64,000 nucleotides of DNA from Oleispira sp963851095 (GTDB taxonomy: Bacteria > Pseudomonadota > Gammaproteobacteria > Pseudomonadales > Oceanobacteraceae): positions 62,001 to 126,000 of the forward strand of contig CAWKOX010000020.1 of the NCBI GenBank assembly GCA_963851095.1. The letters are read 5' to 3'. A program made the translations under genes and the position numbers. The first letter of the stretch is position 1, and each line of letters starts with the position of its first letter. The notes under the pieces were generated by a model, which did not search any database, had not been told where the DNA came from, and worked only from the letters and a program-made list of their open reading frames with translations. Positions 36,460 to 44,977 of the stretch are shown here, in pieces.

Positions 36460-37122
36460 ATGGGAACCCTGTACTCTTTTCGACGCTGCCCATATGCCAT
36501 GCGTGCACGATTAGCGTGCACGGTATTTTTACCGAAGCTCAGTCTAGAATTGAGAGAGGTGGTATTAAAAAATAAACCGTCCGAGTTATTGGCAATCAGT
36601 CCAAAAGCAACCGTGCCCGTTCTTCTTTTATCCGGGGAACAACTCACAAGTAACCCAGTGATCGACGAAAGCCGAGATATCATGCTGTGGGCGCTTAATC
36701 ATTCTTCTGATAATTTTCAAAATCAATACTTGCCGTTTCACCTGCAATTAGACATCGATGCGCTCATTGATGAAAATGATGGTTCGTTTAAATGGGCACT
36801 CGATCGCTATAAATATGCGGATCGTTACGAAGAAAGTGAACAGCACTATAGAGAGAAAGGTGAGATATTTTTAGCTAAATTGGAGACGCTATTAGAGCAG
36901 AATCAATACCTTTTCACGGTCGAGCCGAGTCTAGCGGATATTGCTATCTTCCCTTTTGTTCGTCAGTTTGCTCATGTGGACAAGCAATGGTTTGAGCAAA
37001 GCCCTTATCCAAAGTTAATTGAGTGGCTCAATGAATGGTTAGCATCTGAATTATTTCTTTCGATTATGGATAAGCATAAGCCCTGGCAAGCAGGCCATGA
37101 GATGACTTACTTTCCTAGGTAA
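36460..37122 (+). CDS. Glutathione S-transferase-like protein
   Basis: A thioredoxin-fold protein with an N-terminal GST/glutaredoxin-like domain (LYSFRRCPYAMRARLA, with Cys of the CPYA motif; ATVPVLLL cis-Pro loop; VIDESRDIMLW Glu-Ser motif) and an all-helical C-terminal domain (PSLADIAIFPFVRQF). I prefer the ATG at 36460, which gives MGTLYSFRRC and has AGGG seven bases before it; the frame also opens with ATG at 36415 (235 residues, adding a Pro/Gln-rich tail). Substrate unknown. Confidence 0.87.
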   Translation: MGTLYSFRRCPYAMRARLACTVFLPKLSLELREVVLKNKPSELLAISPKATVPVLLLSGEQLTSNPVIDESRDIMLWALNHSSDNFQNQYLPFHLQLDIDALIDENDGSFKWALDRYKYADRYEESEQHYREKGEIFLAKLETLLEQNQYLFTVEPSLADIAIFPFVRQFAHVDKQWFEQSPYPKLIEWLNEWLASELFLSIMDKHKPWQAGHEMTYFPR

Positions 37123-37170
37123 CTCGCATAGCAGGACTTGTTGATCAATTTTATTGTCGACCAAGCATAA

Positions 37171-37193
37171 AAAAGCCCAAGTTAAACTTGGGC
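37171..37193 (-). terminator. Intrinsic terminator of the LEA2 gene
   Basis: On the minus strand GCCCAAG/CTTGGGC with a 5-base loop is followed by TTTTTT. It lies between the convergent GST-like and LEA2 genes. Confidence 0.75.
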
Positions 37194-37251
37194 CTTCTGC
37201 AATATCTCAACGTTACATTATTTGATACACCTATCTTGAGCTCACCAGCCT

Positions 37252-38052
37252 TTAGCGCCCCAATAAGGTGCGTAGATCCAATGTCTGCTCTACTGAATTT
37301 TCGAAGCCGCCCGCATTAAAACTGAAGCTTAATGGCAATTGAGGATTTTGTAATAAGCTGAACATGCTAGAGAACAATTGACCTAATTGAATCGAAACAG
37401 GAACCTGAAGAGTATTCGTGCCCTGTTGGATCTGTTGATCTTTCAGATCACCTGCAACCAATTGCTGATTTCCGGTTTTAACCGTATAGCTCAACCTATC
37501 TAGTGGCAGGGTAAAATCATTGCCATTTTTTACTATTAGATTCACTATCATGTCGACTTGCTTAAAACTGGAACTTTTTATTTCAAGCTTGCCCAAGCTG
37601 ATCGTGGGCTTATAAAGCGTCGAAGATTTTTCAAAAGGAAAGCTTAAGCCCATCACCTCGACTTCGCCTTTAATCACATAATCAATGCGCCCTTTTTTCA
37701 GCAAAAGGTCTTTGAATGAGGTTAACGTTTCTTTCGTTAGATCAATGCCCAAGGTTACATCTTTAGACTGGTTAGCAGGCAGATTACCGACCTTATCGGT
37801 CGCACCTTTTAGCATGGATTTTTGGTTAAAAGAAAGCTCATATTTTAAGCCATCAACCGGAATAGAGTAACTGTTCTTATTGGCGATACTGAACGTTGGT
37901 TTTAGCTCTATCTTGTCTTGGGTTAGCTCACCCATAGAAATGCTTTTATAGGTCACCTCAGGCTCTTTTAAATTATCTTTAACAAAGCCCTGCAAGTTAG
38001 AACACGCCGTCACAGCGACAGCTAACATCAGTATTATTATTTTTTTCATCAT
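37252..38052 (-). CDS. LEA2/WHy-domain lipoprotein
   Basis: A 266-residue lipoprotein with lipobox VTAC near residue 17. Two immunoglobulin-like WHy/LEA type 2 domains can be traced: the first around residues 45-135 (KPTFSIANKNSYSIPVDGLKYEL-type sequence) and the second around residues 150-245 (VDMIVNLIVKNGNDFTLPLDRLSYTV-type). The Asn-x-Asn/Ser and Pro-hydrophobic pattern marks each repeat. LEA2 proteins are linked to desiccation and stress tolerance, but bacterial ones are poorly studied. It stands alone between two terminators with a shared stem sequence. Confidence 0.82.
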   Translation of the reverse strand: MMKKIIILMLAVAVTACSNLQGFVKDNLKEPEVTYKSISMGELTQDKIELKPTFSIANKNSYSIPVDGLKYELSFNQKSMLKGATDKVGNLPANQSKDVTLGIDLTKETLTSFKDLLLKKGRIDYVIKGEVEVMGLSFPFEKSSTLYKPTISLGKLEIKSSSFKQVDMIVNLIVKNGNDFTLPLDRLSYTVKTGNQQLVAGDLKDQQIQQGTNTLQVPVSIQLGQLFSSMFSLLQNPQLPLSFSFNAGGFENSVEQTLDLRTLLGR

Positions 38053-38111
38053 GCCTATGACCCTATAAGGTTATCGTTGAATGAGTATCATTTTATTGTC
38101 AGCCATATAAC

Positions 38112-38150
38112 AAAAAAGCCCAAGTTAATTTCTTAACTTGGGCTTTTTTT
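38112..38150. terminator. Bidirectional intrinsic terminator after fba
   Basis: AAAAAAGCCCAAGTTAA / TTAACTTGGGCTTTTTT with a 4-base loop; it ends the fba operon on the minus strand and could stop transcription in either direction. Confidence 0.85.
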
Positions 38151-38164
38151 ATGCATCTCAAAGA

Positions 38165-39229
38165 TTATTTAATCTTTGGATCCAACTCACCAGACTGGTA
38201 ACGATCAAACATCGCATCCAATGATAGTGCTTTCATTTTATGTGCATTACCCGCTGTACCAAACGCTTCATAACGCGCAACACAAATATCCTGCATCGCT
38301 TTAACAGACGCTTTGAAGTATTTACGTGGATCGAATTCAGATGGATTTTCAGCCAAGAATTTGCGGATTGCACCCGTAGACGCTAAACGTAAATCCGTAT
38401 CGATGTTCACTTTACGAACGCCGTGCTTAATACCTTCAACGATCTGCTCAACCGGCACACCGTAAGTTTCAGGAATTTCGCCACCGAATTCATTGATGAT
38501 CGCCAACCATTCCTGTGGAACAGAAGAGGAACCGTGCATAACCAAGTGAGTATCAGGGATACGCTTATGGATTTCTTTAATGCGGTCTACTGCAAGAATG
38601 TCATCCGTTGGTGGACGGGTAAATTTATAAGCACCATGAGAAGTACCACAAGCGATGGCCAATGCATCACACTGAGTGCGCTTCACAAAATCAGCCGCTT
38701 CTTCAGGGTCGGTCAGCATTTGATCCATGCTCAACGTACCTTCAGCGCCAACGCCGTCTTCTTCGCCGGCCTGGCCAGTTTCAAGAGAACCTAATACACC
38801 CAGTTCCCCCTCAACCGATACACCACAGCTGTGCGCCATATCGACAACACGTTTAGTCACGTCTACGTTGTACTCGTAGCTCATCGGGGTCTTACCGTCT
38901 TCACCTAAAGATCCATCCATCATGACTGAACTAAAGCCCAGCTGGATAGAACGCTGACAAACAGTCGGCGAAGCACCGTGATCCTGGTGCATACACACAG
39001 GAATGTGAGGGAATTCTTCAATTGCCGCTAGAATCAGGTGACGCAAGAAAGGTGCACCTGCATAAGAACGAGCACCCGCAGACGCTTGCACGATCACTGG
39101 AGAATCCGTTAGATCAGCGGCTTGCATGATGGCACGCATTTGCTCTAGGTTGTTTACGTTAAAAGCTGGAACGCCATAACCGAACTCGGCGGCGTGATCC
39201 AACATTTGGCGCATGGAAATAAGTGCCAT
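38165..39229 (-). CDS. fba: Fructose-bisphosphate aldolase class II (Calvin-cycle subtype)
   Basis: Zinc-dependent aldolase of 354 residues in glycolysis and gluconeogenesis. The N-terminus MALISMRQMLDHAAEFGYGVPAFNVNN is typical of the proteobacterial subtype; motifs CMHQDHGASP (Asp and zinc His), EGELGVLG, CGTSHGAYKF (zinc His), HGSSSVP and KVNIDTDLR are complete. It is the last gene of the tkt-epd-pgk-fba operon and is followed by a strong terminator. Confidence 0.95.
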   Translation of the reverse strand: MALISMRQMLDHAAEFGYGVPAFNVNNLEQMRAIMQAADLTDSPVIVQASAGARSYAGAPFLRHLILAAIEEFPHIPVCMHQDHGASPTVCQRSIQLGFSSVMMDGSLGEDGKTPMSYEYNVDVTKRVVDMAHSCGVSVEGELGVLGSLETGQAGEEDGVGAEGTLSMDQMLTDPEEAADFVKRTQCDALAIACGTSHGAYKFTRPPTDDILAVDRIKEIHKRIPDTHLVMHGSSSVPQEWLAIINEFGGEIPETYGVPVEQIVEGIKHGVRKVNIDTDLRLASTGAIRKFLAENPSEFDPRKYFKASVKAMQDICVARYEAFGTAGNAHKMKALSLDAMFDRYQSGELDPKIK

Positions 39230-39341
39230 GAGAATTACCCTTTTAAAATTTTAATTTTTTGAATCTTCTTGCCGCCATTCTAGCGGCTTCTGCGGCTTAT
39301 AAAAACAACCGCAGGTCTACTAATTTGTGCAACCACTGCGC

Positions 39342-40514
39342 TTACTTAGCGCGTGACTCCAGCATTGCTACGGCTGGTAAAACTTTGCCTTCTACAAATT
39401 CCAAGAAAGCACCACCACCGGTTGAGATGTAAGAAACTTTATCGGCAATATCGTATTTATCCACTGCAGCCAATGTATCACCACCACCAGCAATAGAGAA
39501 ACCTTCAGACTCAGCAATGGCTAATGCCAATGCTTTAGTGCCTTCGCCAAACTGATCAAATTCGAATACGCCTACTGGGCCATTCCAGATAATCGTTTTT
39601 GCTTCTTTAAGCTGCTCAGCCAATGCTTTGGCAGAATCAGGGCCGATATCAAAAATCATATCATCGGCGGTCACTTCACTAGCGTCTTTTAAAGTCGCTT
39701 CTGCTGTTTCGGCAAACTCTTTCGCACAAACAACATCAGTCGGAACTGGAATCGATACTTTTTCCATCAAGGCTTTAGCCTGTGGTACTAGGTCTTCTTC
39801 ATACAAAGACTTACCGACTGGCTTACCTGCTGCCGCCAAGAAGGTATTGGCGATACCACCACCTACAATGATTTGATCACAAATATCCGATAGGCTTTCT
39901 AGTACTTCTAATTTAGTCGAAACTTTAGAACCACCAACGATAGCTACCAATGGACGCTCTGGGTTATCCAGTGCTTTACCCAGTGCTTCTAATTCAGCCG
40001 CCAATAATGGGCCCGCACAAGCAACCGGTGCGAACTTAGCAATACCATGTGTAGAGGCTTGAGCGCGGTGAGCAGTACCAAACGCATCCATAACAAACAC
40101 ATCACAAAGCTCAGCATAGGCTTGGGCTAGCTGATCTTCGTCTTTCTTTTCGCCTTTATTGAAGCGAACATTTTCTAATAGAACCAATTCACCTTCGGCG
40201 ATATTCAGCTCTTGCTTGAAGTCTTTAACCAATTCAACCGGACGACCTAACATGCCCGCTAAATGATCAGCGACTGGCGCCATAGAGAATTTTTCCTCGA
40301 ACTCGCCTTCCGTAGGACGACCTAGGTGAGACATAACAATCACTTTAGCGCCTGCTTCAAGCGCTAGTTGAATGGTTGGCAATGACGCACGAATACGCGC
40401 ATCAGAACTTACCTTACCCTCTTTAACCGGTACGTTTAGGTCTTCACGGATTAATACACGCTTGCCTTTAAGTTCACCAGCAGCGGCCAGGTCAGTCATC
40501 TTGATTACAGTCAT
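39342..40514 (-). CDS. pgk: Phosphoglycerate kinase
   Basis: A 390-residue glycolytic enzyme that exchanges phosphate between 1,3-bisphosphoglycerate and ADP. VLIREDLNVPV with the substrate-binding Arg/Asp/Asn, VIVMSHLGRPTEG, LLENVRFNKGE, AIVGGSKVSTKLEVL and the C-terminal STGGGAFLE-loop are in place. It lies 33 bases downstream of epd and 112 bases upstream of fba. Confidence 0.96.
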   Translation of the reverse strand: MTVIKMTDLAAAGELKGKRVLIREDLNVPVKEGKVSSDARIRASLPTIQLALEAGAKVIVMSHLGRPTEGEFEEKFSMAPVADHLAGMLGRPVELVKDFKQELNIAEGELVLLENVRFNKGEKKDEDQLAQAYAELCDVFVMDAFGTAHRAQASTHGIAKFAPVACAGPLLAAELEALGKALDNPERPLVAIVGGSKVSTKLEVLESLSDICDQIIVGGGIANTFLAAAGKPVGKSLYEEDLVPQAKALMEKVSIPVPTDVVCAKEFAETAEATLKDASEVTADDMIFDIGPDSAKALAEQLKEAKTIIWNGPVGVFEFDQFGEGTKALALAIAESEGFSIAGGGDTLAAVDKYDIADKVSYISTGGGAFLEFVEGKVLPAVAMLESRAK

Positions 40515-40547
40515 AATGTCTCGTCCAATTCTTTAAATCTTTAAAAG

Positions 40548-41570
40548 CTAAATATTCTCTAACTGCAACGCCGTATCTAACATACGGTTTGCAAAACCCC
40601 ATTCGTTATCGAACCAAATCATTAGTTTCACCAATGAACCGCCGCTTATGCGGGTCTGGGTTCCGTCCACAACACCAGAATGTGGGTCATGGTTAAAATC
40701 GACAGACGCATGAGGCTCTTGAGTGAAGGCTAAAATACCTGCCAACTCAGTCTCTGCCGCCTGTTTTAATAGCGAATTCACCTGCTCTACTGTGACATTC
40801 TGTTTAAGCTGCAATGTCACATCTAATACCGAGACATTGATCGTCGGTACACGCACATGAATGCTTTCAAATTTTCCTGCTAGCTCAGGCATTAATCGAG
40901 TAATACCTATCGCTAATCCAGTCTCTACCGGAATAATACTTTGCACCGCAGCGCGTGTTCTTCTCAAATCTGAGTGATAGGCATCAATGACTGGCTGGTC
41001 ATTCATTGCTGAATGTATCGTTGTGGTCATGCCTCGCTCAATTCCGAAGGCCGTATCCACCAGCTGCAATACCGGAATTAAACAATTGGTAGAACAAGAA
41101 CCATTTGAAATAACTTTGTTATCAGCGTGTAAGGTTTGCTGATTGAAACCCTGTATCACCGTTGCATCAACACCCGACTCAGCCGGATGCGATATCAACA
41201 CGCGCTTAGCGCCTTGTACAAGATGCAACTCAGCATGCTCGCTATCCATAACAACGCCAGTACATTCGAGTACTAGGTCAATATCTAGGGCTTGCCAAGG
41301 TAGGCTAGAAACTTCAGGTTCATGAAATACTTGAATTTCATCACCGTTAACGATGATACCATTGGCAATTCCTTGGTCGTTTTCTTTTAAGGCCACGGTA
41401 CCAGGAAAACGACCATGAGTGCTGTCATAACGCAGCATATAGCTAACCGATGCGATATCGGCTAGCTCATTAATGGCGACGACTTGCAGCTGGTCTTGCA
41501 AATTGCGTTCGTACAGCGCGCGTAAAATACTGCGCCCTATCCGACCAAACCCATTAATTGCTATGCGCAT
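40548..41570 (-). CDS. epd: Erythrose-4-phosphate dehydrogenase (GAPDH family)
   Basis: A 340-residue NAD-dependent dehydrogenase. GFGRIGRSILRALYE binds NAD; the catalytic cysteine is in NGSCSTNCLIP, with Ser replacing the first Thr of the usual SCTTNC; DNEWGFANRML closes the C-terminus. The operon position between tkt and pgk is that of Epd (E4P to 4-phosphoerythronate, first step of pyridoxal phosphate synthesis). A glycolytic GAPDH role cannot be excluded from sequence alone. Confidence 0.85.
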   Translation of the reverse strand: MRIAINGFGRIGRSILRALYERNLQDQLQVVAINELADIASVSYMLRYDSTHGRFPGTVALKENDQGIANGIIVNGDEIQVFHEPEVSSLPWQALDIDLVLECTGVVMDSEHAELHLVQGAKRVLISHPAESGVDATVIQGFNQQTLHADNKVISNGSCSTNCLIPVLQLVDTAFGIERGMTTTIHSAMNDQPVIDAYHSDLRRTRAAVQSIIPVETGLAIGITRLMPELAGKFESIHVRVPTINVSVLDVTLQLKQNVTVEQVNSLLKQAAETELAGILAFTQEPHASVDFNHDPHSGVVDGTQTRISGGSLVKLMIWFDNEWGFANRMLDTALQLENI

Positions 41571-41611
41571 TATTTAATTAAACCCTGTTAGTACGTTAAC
41601 CAAAGACGTAC

Positions 41612-43606
41612 TTAAAGTACGCCTTCAACCGCAGCAACAACCTTCTCAACAGTAAAGCCGAAGTGGTTCATCAAGTCTTTGATTGGAGCCGATTCACCGA
41701 AAGTATCCATACCCACGATGGCGCCGTTAAGGCCAACAAACTTGTACCAGTAATCTTTGTGCAAGGCTTCAACTGCAACACGTGCAGTAACAGACGCTGG
41801 CAATACAGATTCGATGTAAGCCGCATCTTGTGCACAGAAGATTTCAGCACAAGGCATAGAGACAACACGAACGTTTTTGCCTTTTGCTTCTAGCTCTTTC
41901 GCTGCGTCCATTGCTAGACCCACTTCAGAACCGGTAGCAATCAAGATAGCTTCAGGAGTGCCAACTGAATCTTTCAGGATGTAAGCACCCTTAGCGATAT
42001 CAGCAACCTGAGCGGCTGTACGATCTTGGTGTGGTAAACCCTGACGAGAGAAGATCAAAGAACTTGGGCCATCAGTGCGCTCAATTGCAGACTTCCAACA
42101 AACAGCCGACTCAACCGCATCACATGGACGCCATGCGTGCATGTTTGGTGTATTACGTAAGCTCGCAACCTGCTCAACGGGCTGGTGCGTTGGGCCATCT
42201 TCACCCAAACCGATAGAATCGTGGGTATAAACGAAAATAGCGCGCTGCTTCATTAATGCTGCCATACGAACCGCGTTACGCGCGTATTCCATGAACATTA
42301 AGAACGTTGCGCCGTAAGGAACAAAACCTTTGTGCAAAGCCACACCGTTCATCATCGCGCTCATAGCGAATTCACGAACACCGTAGAACATGTAGTTGCC
42401 CGACGCATCGTCTGCACTCACGCCTTTACAGCCTTCCCATAAGGTCAAGTTAGAACCCGCAAGGTCAGCAGAACCGCCCAAGAATTCAGGAAGCTTAGGA
42501 CCAAACGCATTTAAGGTATTTTGCGACGCTTTACGGCTAGCAATGGTTTCGCCTTTCTCTTGGCACTCAGCGATGTAAGCATCGGCTTGCGCAGAGAAAT
42601 CAGCAGGTAGATCACCGGCCATACGACGCTTATATTCAGCGGCTAGTTCAGGGAACTCAGCTGTATAAGCAGCGAATTTATCGTTCCAGCTGCTTTCTTT
42701 TTCAACACCAGAGATGCGTGCATCCCAGCCGTTATAAACATTTTCTGGAATTTCGAAAGAACCGTGCTTCCAGCCTAAACGCTCGCGCGTTAATGCAATT
42801 TCGTCGTCACCTAGTGGGGCACCGTGACAATCTTCTTTACCTTCTTTATTTGGCGAACCAAAACCGATGATGGTTTTGCAGCAAATCAAGGTGGGTTGAT
42901 CAGTATTTTCTTTGGCGTTTTCAATCGCCGCTTTGATCTCTTCTGGATCGTGGCCATTTACTTTCGGAATAACCTGCCAGCCATAAGACTGGAAGCGTTG
43001 AACGGTATCGTCGGTGAACCAACCTTCAACTTCACCATCGATTGAAATGCCGTTATCGTCGTAGAAAGCAATCAGCTTACCTAGACCTAACGTACCCGCC
43101 AAAGAACAGGCTTCGTGGGAGATACCTTCCATCATGCAGCCATCGCCCATGAATACGTAGGTATTGTGATCAACAACATCGTGACCCGGCTTATTGAACT
43201 GAGCGGCCAAAACCTTCTCAGCAACGGCCATACCCACACCGTTGGCGATACCTTGGCCTAATGGGCCAGTCGTTGTTTCGATACCTGGCGCATAACCATA
43301 CTCTGGGTGGCCCGGAGTTTTAGAATCCATCTGACGGAAATTTTTAAGATCATCAATAGAAAGGTCATAACCCGAAAGATGTAAAAGCGAGTAGATCAGC
43401 ATAGAGCCGTGACCATTCGACAAAATGAAACGGTCGCGATCAGCCCAATCTGGGTTCTCTGGGTTGTGCTTTAAGAAGTCATTCCATAGAACTTCAGCGA
43501 TATCAGCCATTCCCATTGGCGCGCCTGGGTGACCTGATTTAGCTTTTTGGACGGCGTCCATACTCAGTGCACGAATTGCATTGGCAAGCTCTGTACGTGA
43601 TGTCAT
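41612..43606 (-). CDS. tkt: Transketolase
   Basis: Thiamine-diphosphate enzyme of 664 residues in the pentose phosphate pathway. The start MTSRTELANAIRALSMDAVQ, HPGAPMG, TTGPLGQGIANGVG, the ThDP/Mg motif GDGCMMEGISHEACSLAG-type region near residue 155, the catalytic Glu in DSIGLGEDGPTHQPVE and HAWRPCDAVE are intact. First gene of the tkt-epd-pgk-fba operon. Its upstream leader holds three consecutive inverted repeats. Confidence 0.96.
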   Translation of the reverse strand: MTSRTELANAIRALSMDAVQKAKSGHPGAPMGMADIAEVLWNDFLKHNPENPDWADRDRFILSNGHGSMLIYSLLHLSGYDLSIDDLKNFRQMDSKTPGHPEYGYAPGIETTTGPLGQGIANGVGMAVAEKVLAAQFNKPGHDVVDHNTYVFMGDGCMMEGISHEACSLAGTLGLGKLIAFYDDNGISIDGEVEGWFTDDTVQRFQSYGWQVIPKVNGHDPEEIKAAIENAKENTDQPTLICCKTIIGFGSPNKEGKEDCHGAPLGDDEIALTRERLGWKHGSFEIPENVYNGWDARISGVEKESSWNDKFAAYTAEFPELAAEYKRRMAGDLPADFSAQADAYIAECQEKGETIASRKASQNTLNAFGPKLPEFLGGSADLAGSNLTLWEGCKGVSADDASGNYMFYGVREFAMSAMMNGVALHKGFVPYGATFLMFMEYARNAVRMAALMKQRAIFVYTHDSIGLGEDGPTHQPVEQVASLRNTPNMHAWRPCDAVESAVCWKSAIERTDGPSSLIFSRQGLPHQDRTAAQVADIAKGAYILKDSVGTPEAILIATGSEVGLAMDAAKELEAKGKNVRVVSMPCAEIFCAQDAAYIESVLPASVTARVAVEALHKDYWYKFVGLNGAIVGMDTFGESAPIKDLMNHFGFTVEKVVAAVEGVL

Positions 43607-43647
43607 GAAATGACTCTCCGGCTATTACGGTTTTAAAATTAAGTACG

Positions 43648-43721
43648 ATGCTAGTTTCTAAGACTAGCATTCAGCGCCTGATCTGCTGATTTTGCAGTGA
43701 ATGTTCTCAGTAGAAGAGAAC
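43648..43721 (-). promoter_or_regulatory. Hairpin-rich leader upstream of tkt
   Basis: Three inverted repeats follow one another: ATGCTAGT/ACTAGCAT (43648-43655 with 43663-43670, perfect), CTGC/GCAG (43684-43695) and GTTCTC/GAGAAC (43703-43708 with 43716-43721, perfect). They could form a structured 5' leader of the tkt mRNA or be protein sites. The rest of the 324-base gap up to 43930 holds the sahR control region and otherwise nothing recognisable. Confidence 0.4.
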
Positions 43722-43876
43722 AGAAGTATCAGACAAATAAAAAGGCGCGCTATTGTCGCTTAAATGGTCAGTTGGGGCAAGGTTGGTGCGAGAAAGTGGA
43801 GCGATATAAGGGGTGTTTCTTGCCTTACTTGCTACCTTATTTAGGTAGATTCTATTCTGAGTTAGCCAACTAAGGT

Positions 43877-43910
43877 TAAATCTATATCAAAATAAATTGA
43901 TATAGATTTA
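43877..43910. promoter_or_regulatory. Probable SahR operator
   Basis: Perfect 14-bp inverted repeat TAAATCTATATCAA / TTGATATAGATTTA with a 6-base spacer, 20 bases before the sahR start. Its size and position suit an ArsR/SmtB-family dimer repressing its own operon. The right arm overlaps a possible -35 element (TTGATA) paired with TAAACT at 43919. Confidence 0.82.
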
Positions 43911-43930
43911 TTTTCTGTTAAACTGCCTCC

Positions 43931-44944
43931 ATGTTAGATACAACCGCATTAAACCTATCCTCAGATACCGCGTCGGATATTGATGCCTTAGCGGCTCATA
44001 CCAAAGCCAGCGCTGATCCATTACGCCTGAATGTTTTACGTATTTTAGGTGAAGGTTCTTTCGGGGTTTTAGAGTTATGTGAGTTGTTTGAGATAAAACA
44101 AAGTAGCATGAGCCATCATTTAAAAATTTTGGCTAAAGCAGGTTTGGTGACGACTAGACGCGAAGGCAATTCAATTTTTTATCGGCGATCACTGTTAAAT
44201 GTGGCTTTTGGTCGTTCTAATCCTGCTTGGTTTGATCTAACTCAGGTTTTATTCCGTACCTTAGATAAAATAGCGCCCTCTGAAATAATCACTGAGCGCT
44301 TACAAGGCTTATATCAAGAACGAGCAAAGAACTCACAAGAGTTTTTTACTAAGCACGCGAGTGAATTTCATGAAAAGCAGGACTTAATTGCCTCTCATGA
44401 ACAGTATGGTGAAACCTTAGAAGATTTAGTGGCTACGCTCAATTTACAGCAAACTACTACGGCACTAGAAATTGGCCCGGGTGAAGGGTACTTGCTTAGC
44501 GTATTAAGTCAGCGTTTTCAGCAAGTCATCGGCTTTGATGTATCAGAAGCCATGCTGACAAAAGCCAATCTGAAAGTAACTGAACAAGATCTAAAGAACA
44601 TTGAATTAGTGCATGGCGATTGCCAGCTTGCATTAAACCAAAACGTGCAGGCCGATTTAGTCACCTGCAATATGGTGCTGCATCATGTGCCAGCCCCTAA
44701 AGAAATTTTTAACCACAGCGCTCAATTATTGAAGCCAGGTGGTTGTTTATTAATTACCGATTTGTGCGCCCATGATCAAACTTGGGCACGTGAATCTTGT
44801 GGTGACCTGTGGTTAGGGTTTGCTCCTGAAGATTTAACAAGCTGGGCCAAAGAAGCTCAGCTATGCGAGGAGCAAACAGAGTTTTTAGCTTTACGAAATG
44901 GATTCCAAATCCAATTCAGAACATTCCGTCGCGCTGTGGCATGA
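43931..44944 (+). CDS. sahR: ArsR-family repressor fused to SAM-dependent methyltransferase-like domain (SahR)
   Basis: A 337-residue regulator. Residues about 18-105 are an ArsR-type winged helix (SADPLRLNVLRILGEGSFGV, LCELFEIKQSSMSHHLKIL recognition helix, VTTRREGNSIFYR wing). Residues about 140-310 are a methyltransferase fold with ALEIGPGEGYLLSVL (SAM/SAH motif) and NMVLHHVPAP. This is the architecture and neighbourhood of SahR, known to repress SAM-cycle genes and to release DNA when S-adenosylhomocysteine binds. The metal-binding Cys/His set of classical ArsR is absent. metK starts 33 bases downstream. No Shine-Dalgarno sequence precedes the ATG. Confidence 0.88.
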   Translation: MLDTTALNLSSDTASDIDALAAHTKASADPLRLNVLRILGEGSFGVLELCELFEIKQSSMSHHLKILAKAGLVTTRREGNSIFYRRSLLNVAFGRSNPAWFDLTQVLFRTLDKIAPSEIITERLQGLYQERAKNSQEFFTKHASEFHEKQDLIASHEQYGETLEDLVATLNLQQTTTALEIGPGEGYLLSVLSQRFQQVIGFDVSEAMLTKANLKVTEQDLKNIELVHGDCQLALNQNVQADLVTCNMVLHHVPAPKEIFNHSAQLLKPGGCLLITDLCAHDQTWARESCGDLWLGFAPEDLTSWAKEAQLCEEQTEFLALRNGFQIQFRTFRRAVA

Positions 44945-44977
44945 AGCCTCAGCTACTATAGAAAATAGGAGACACAC

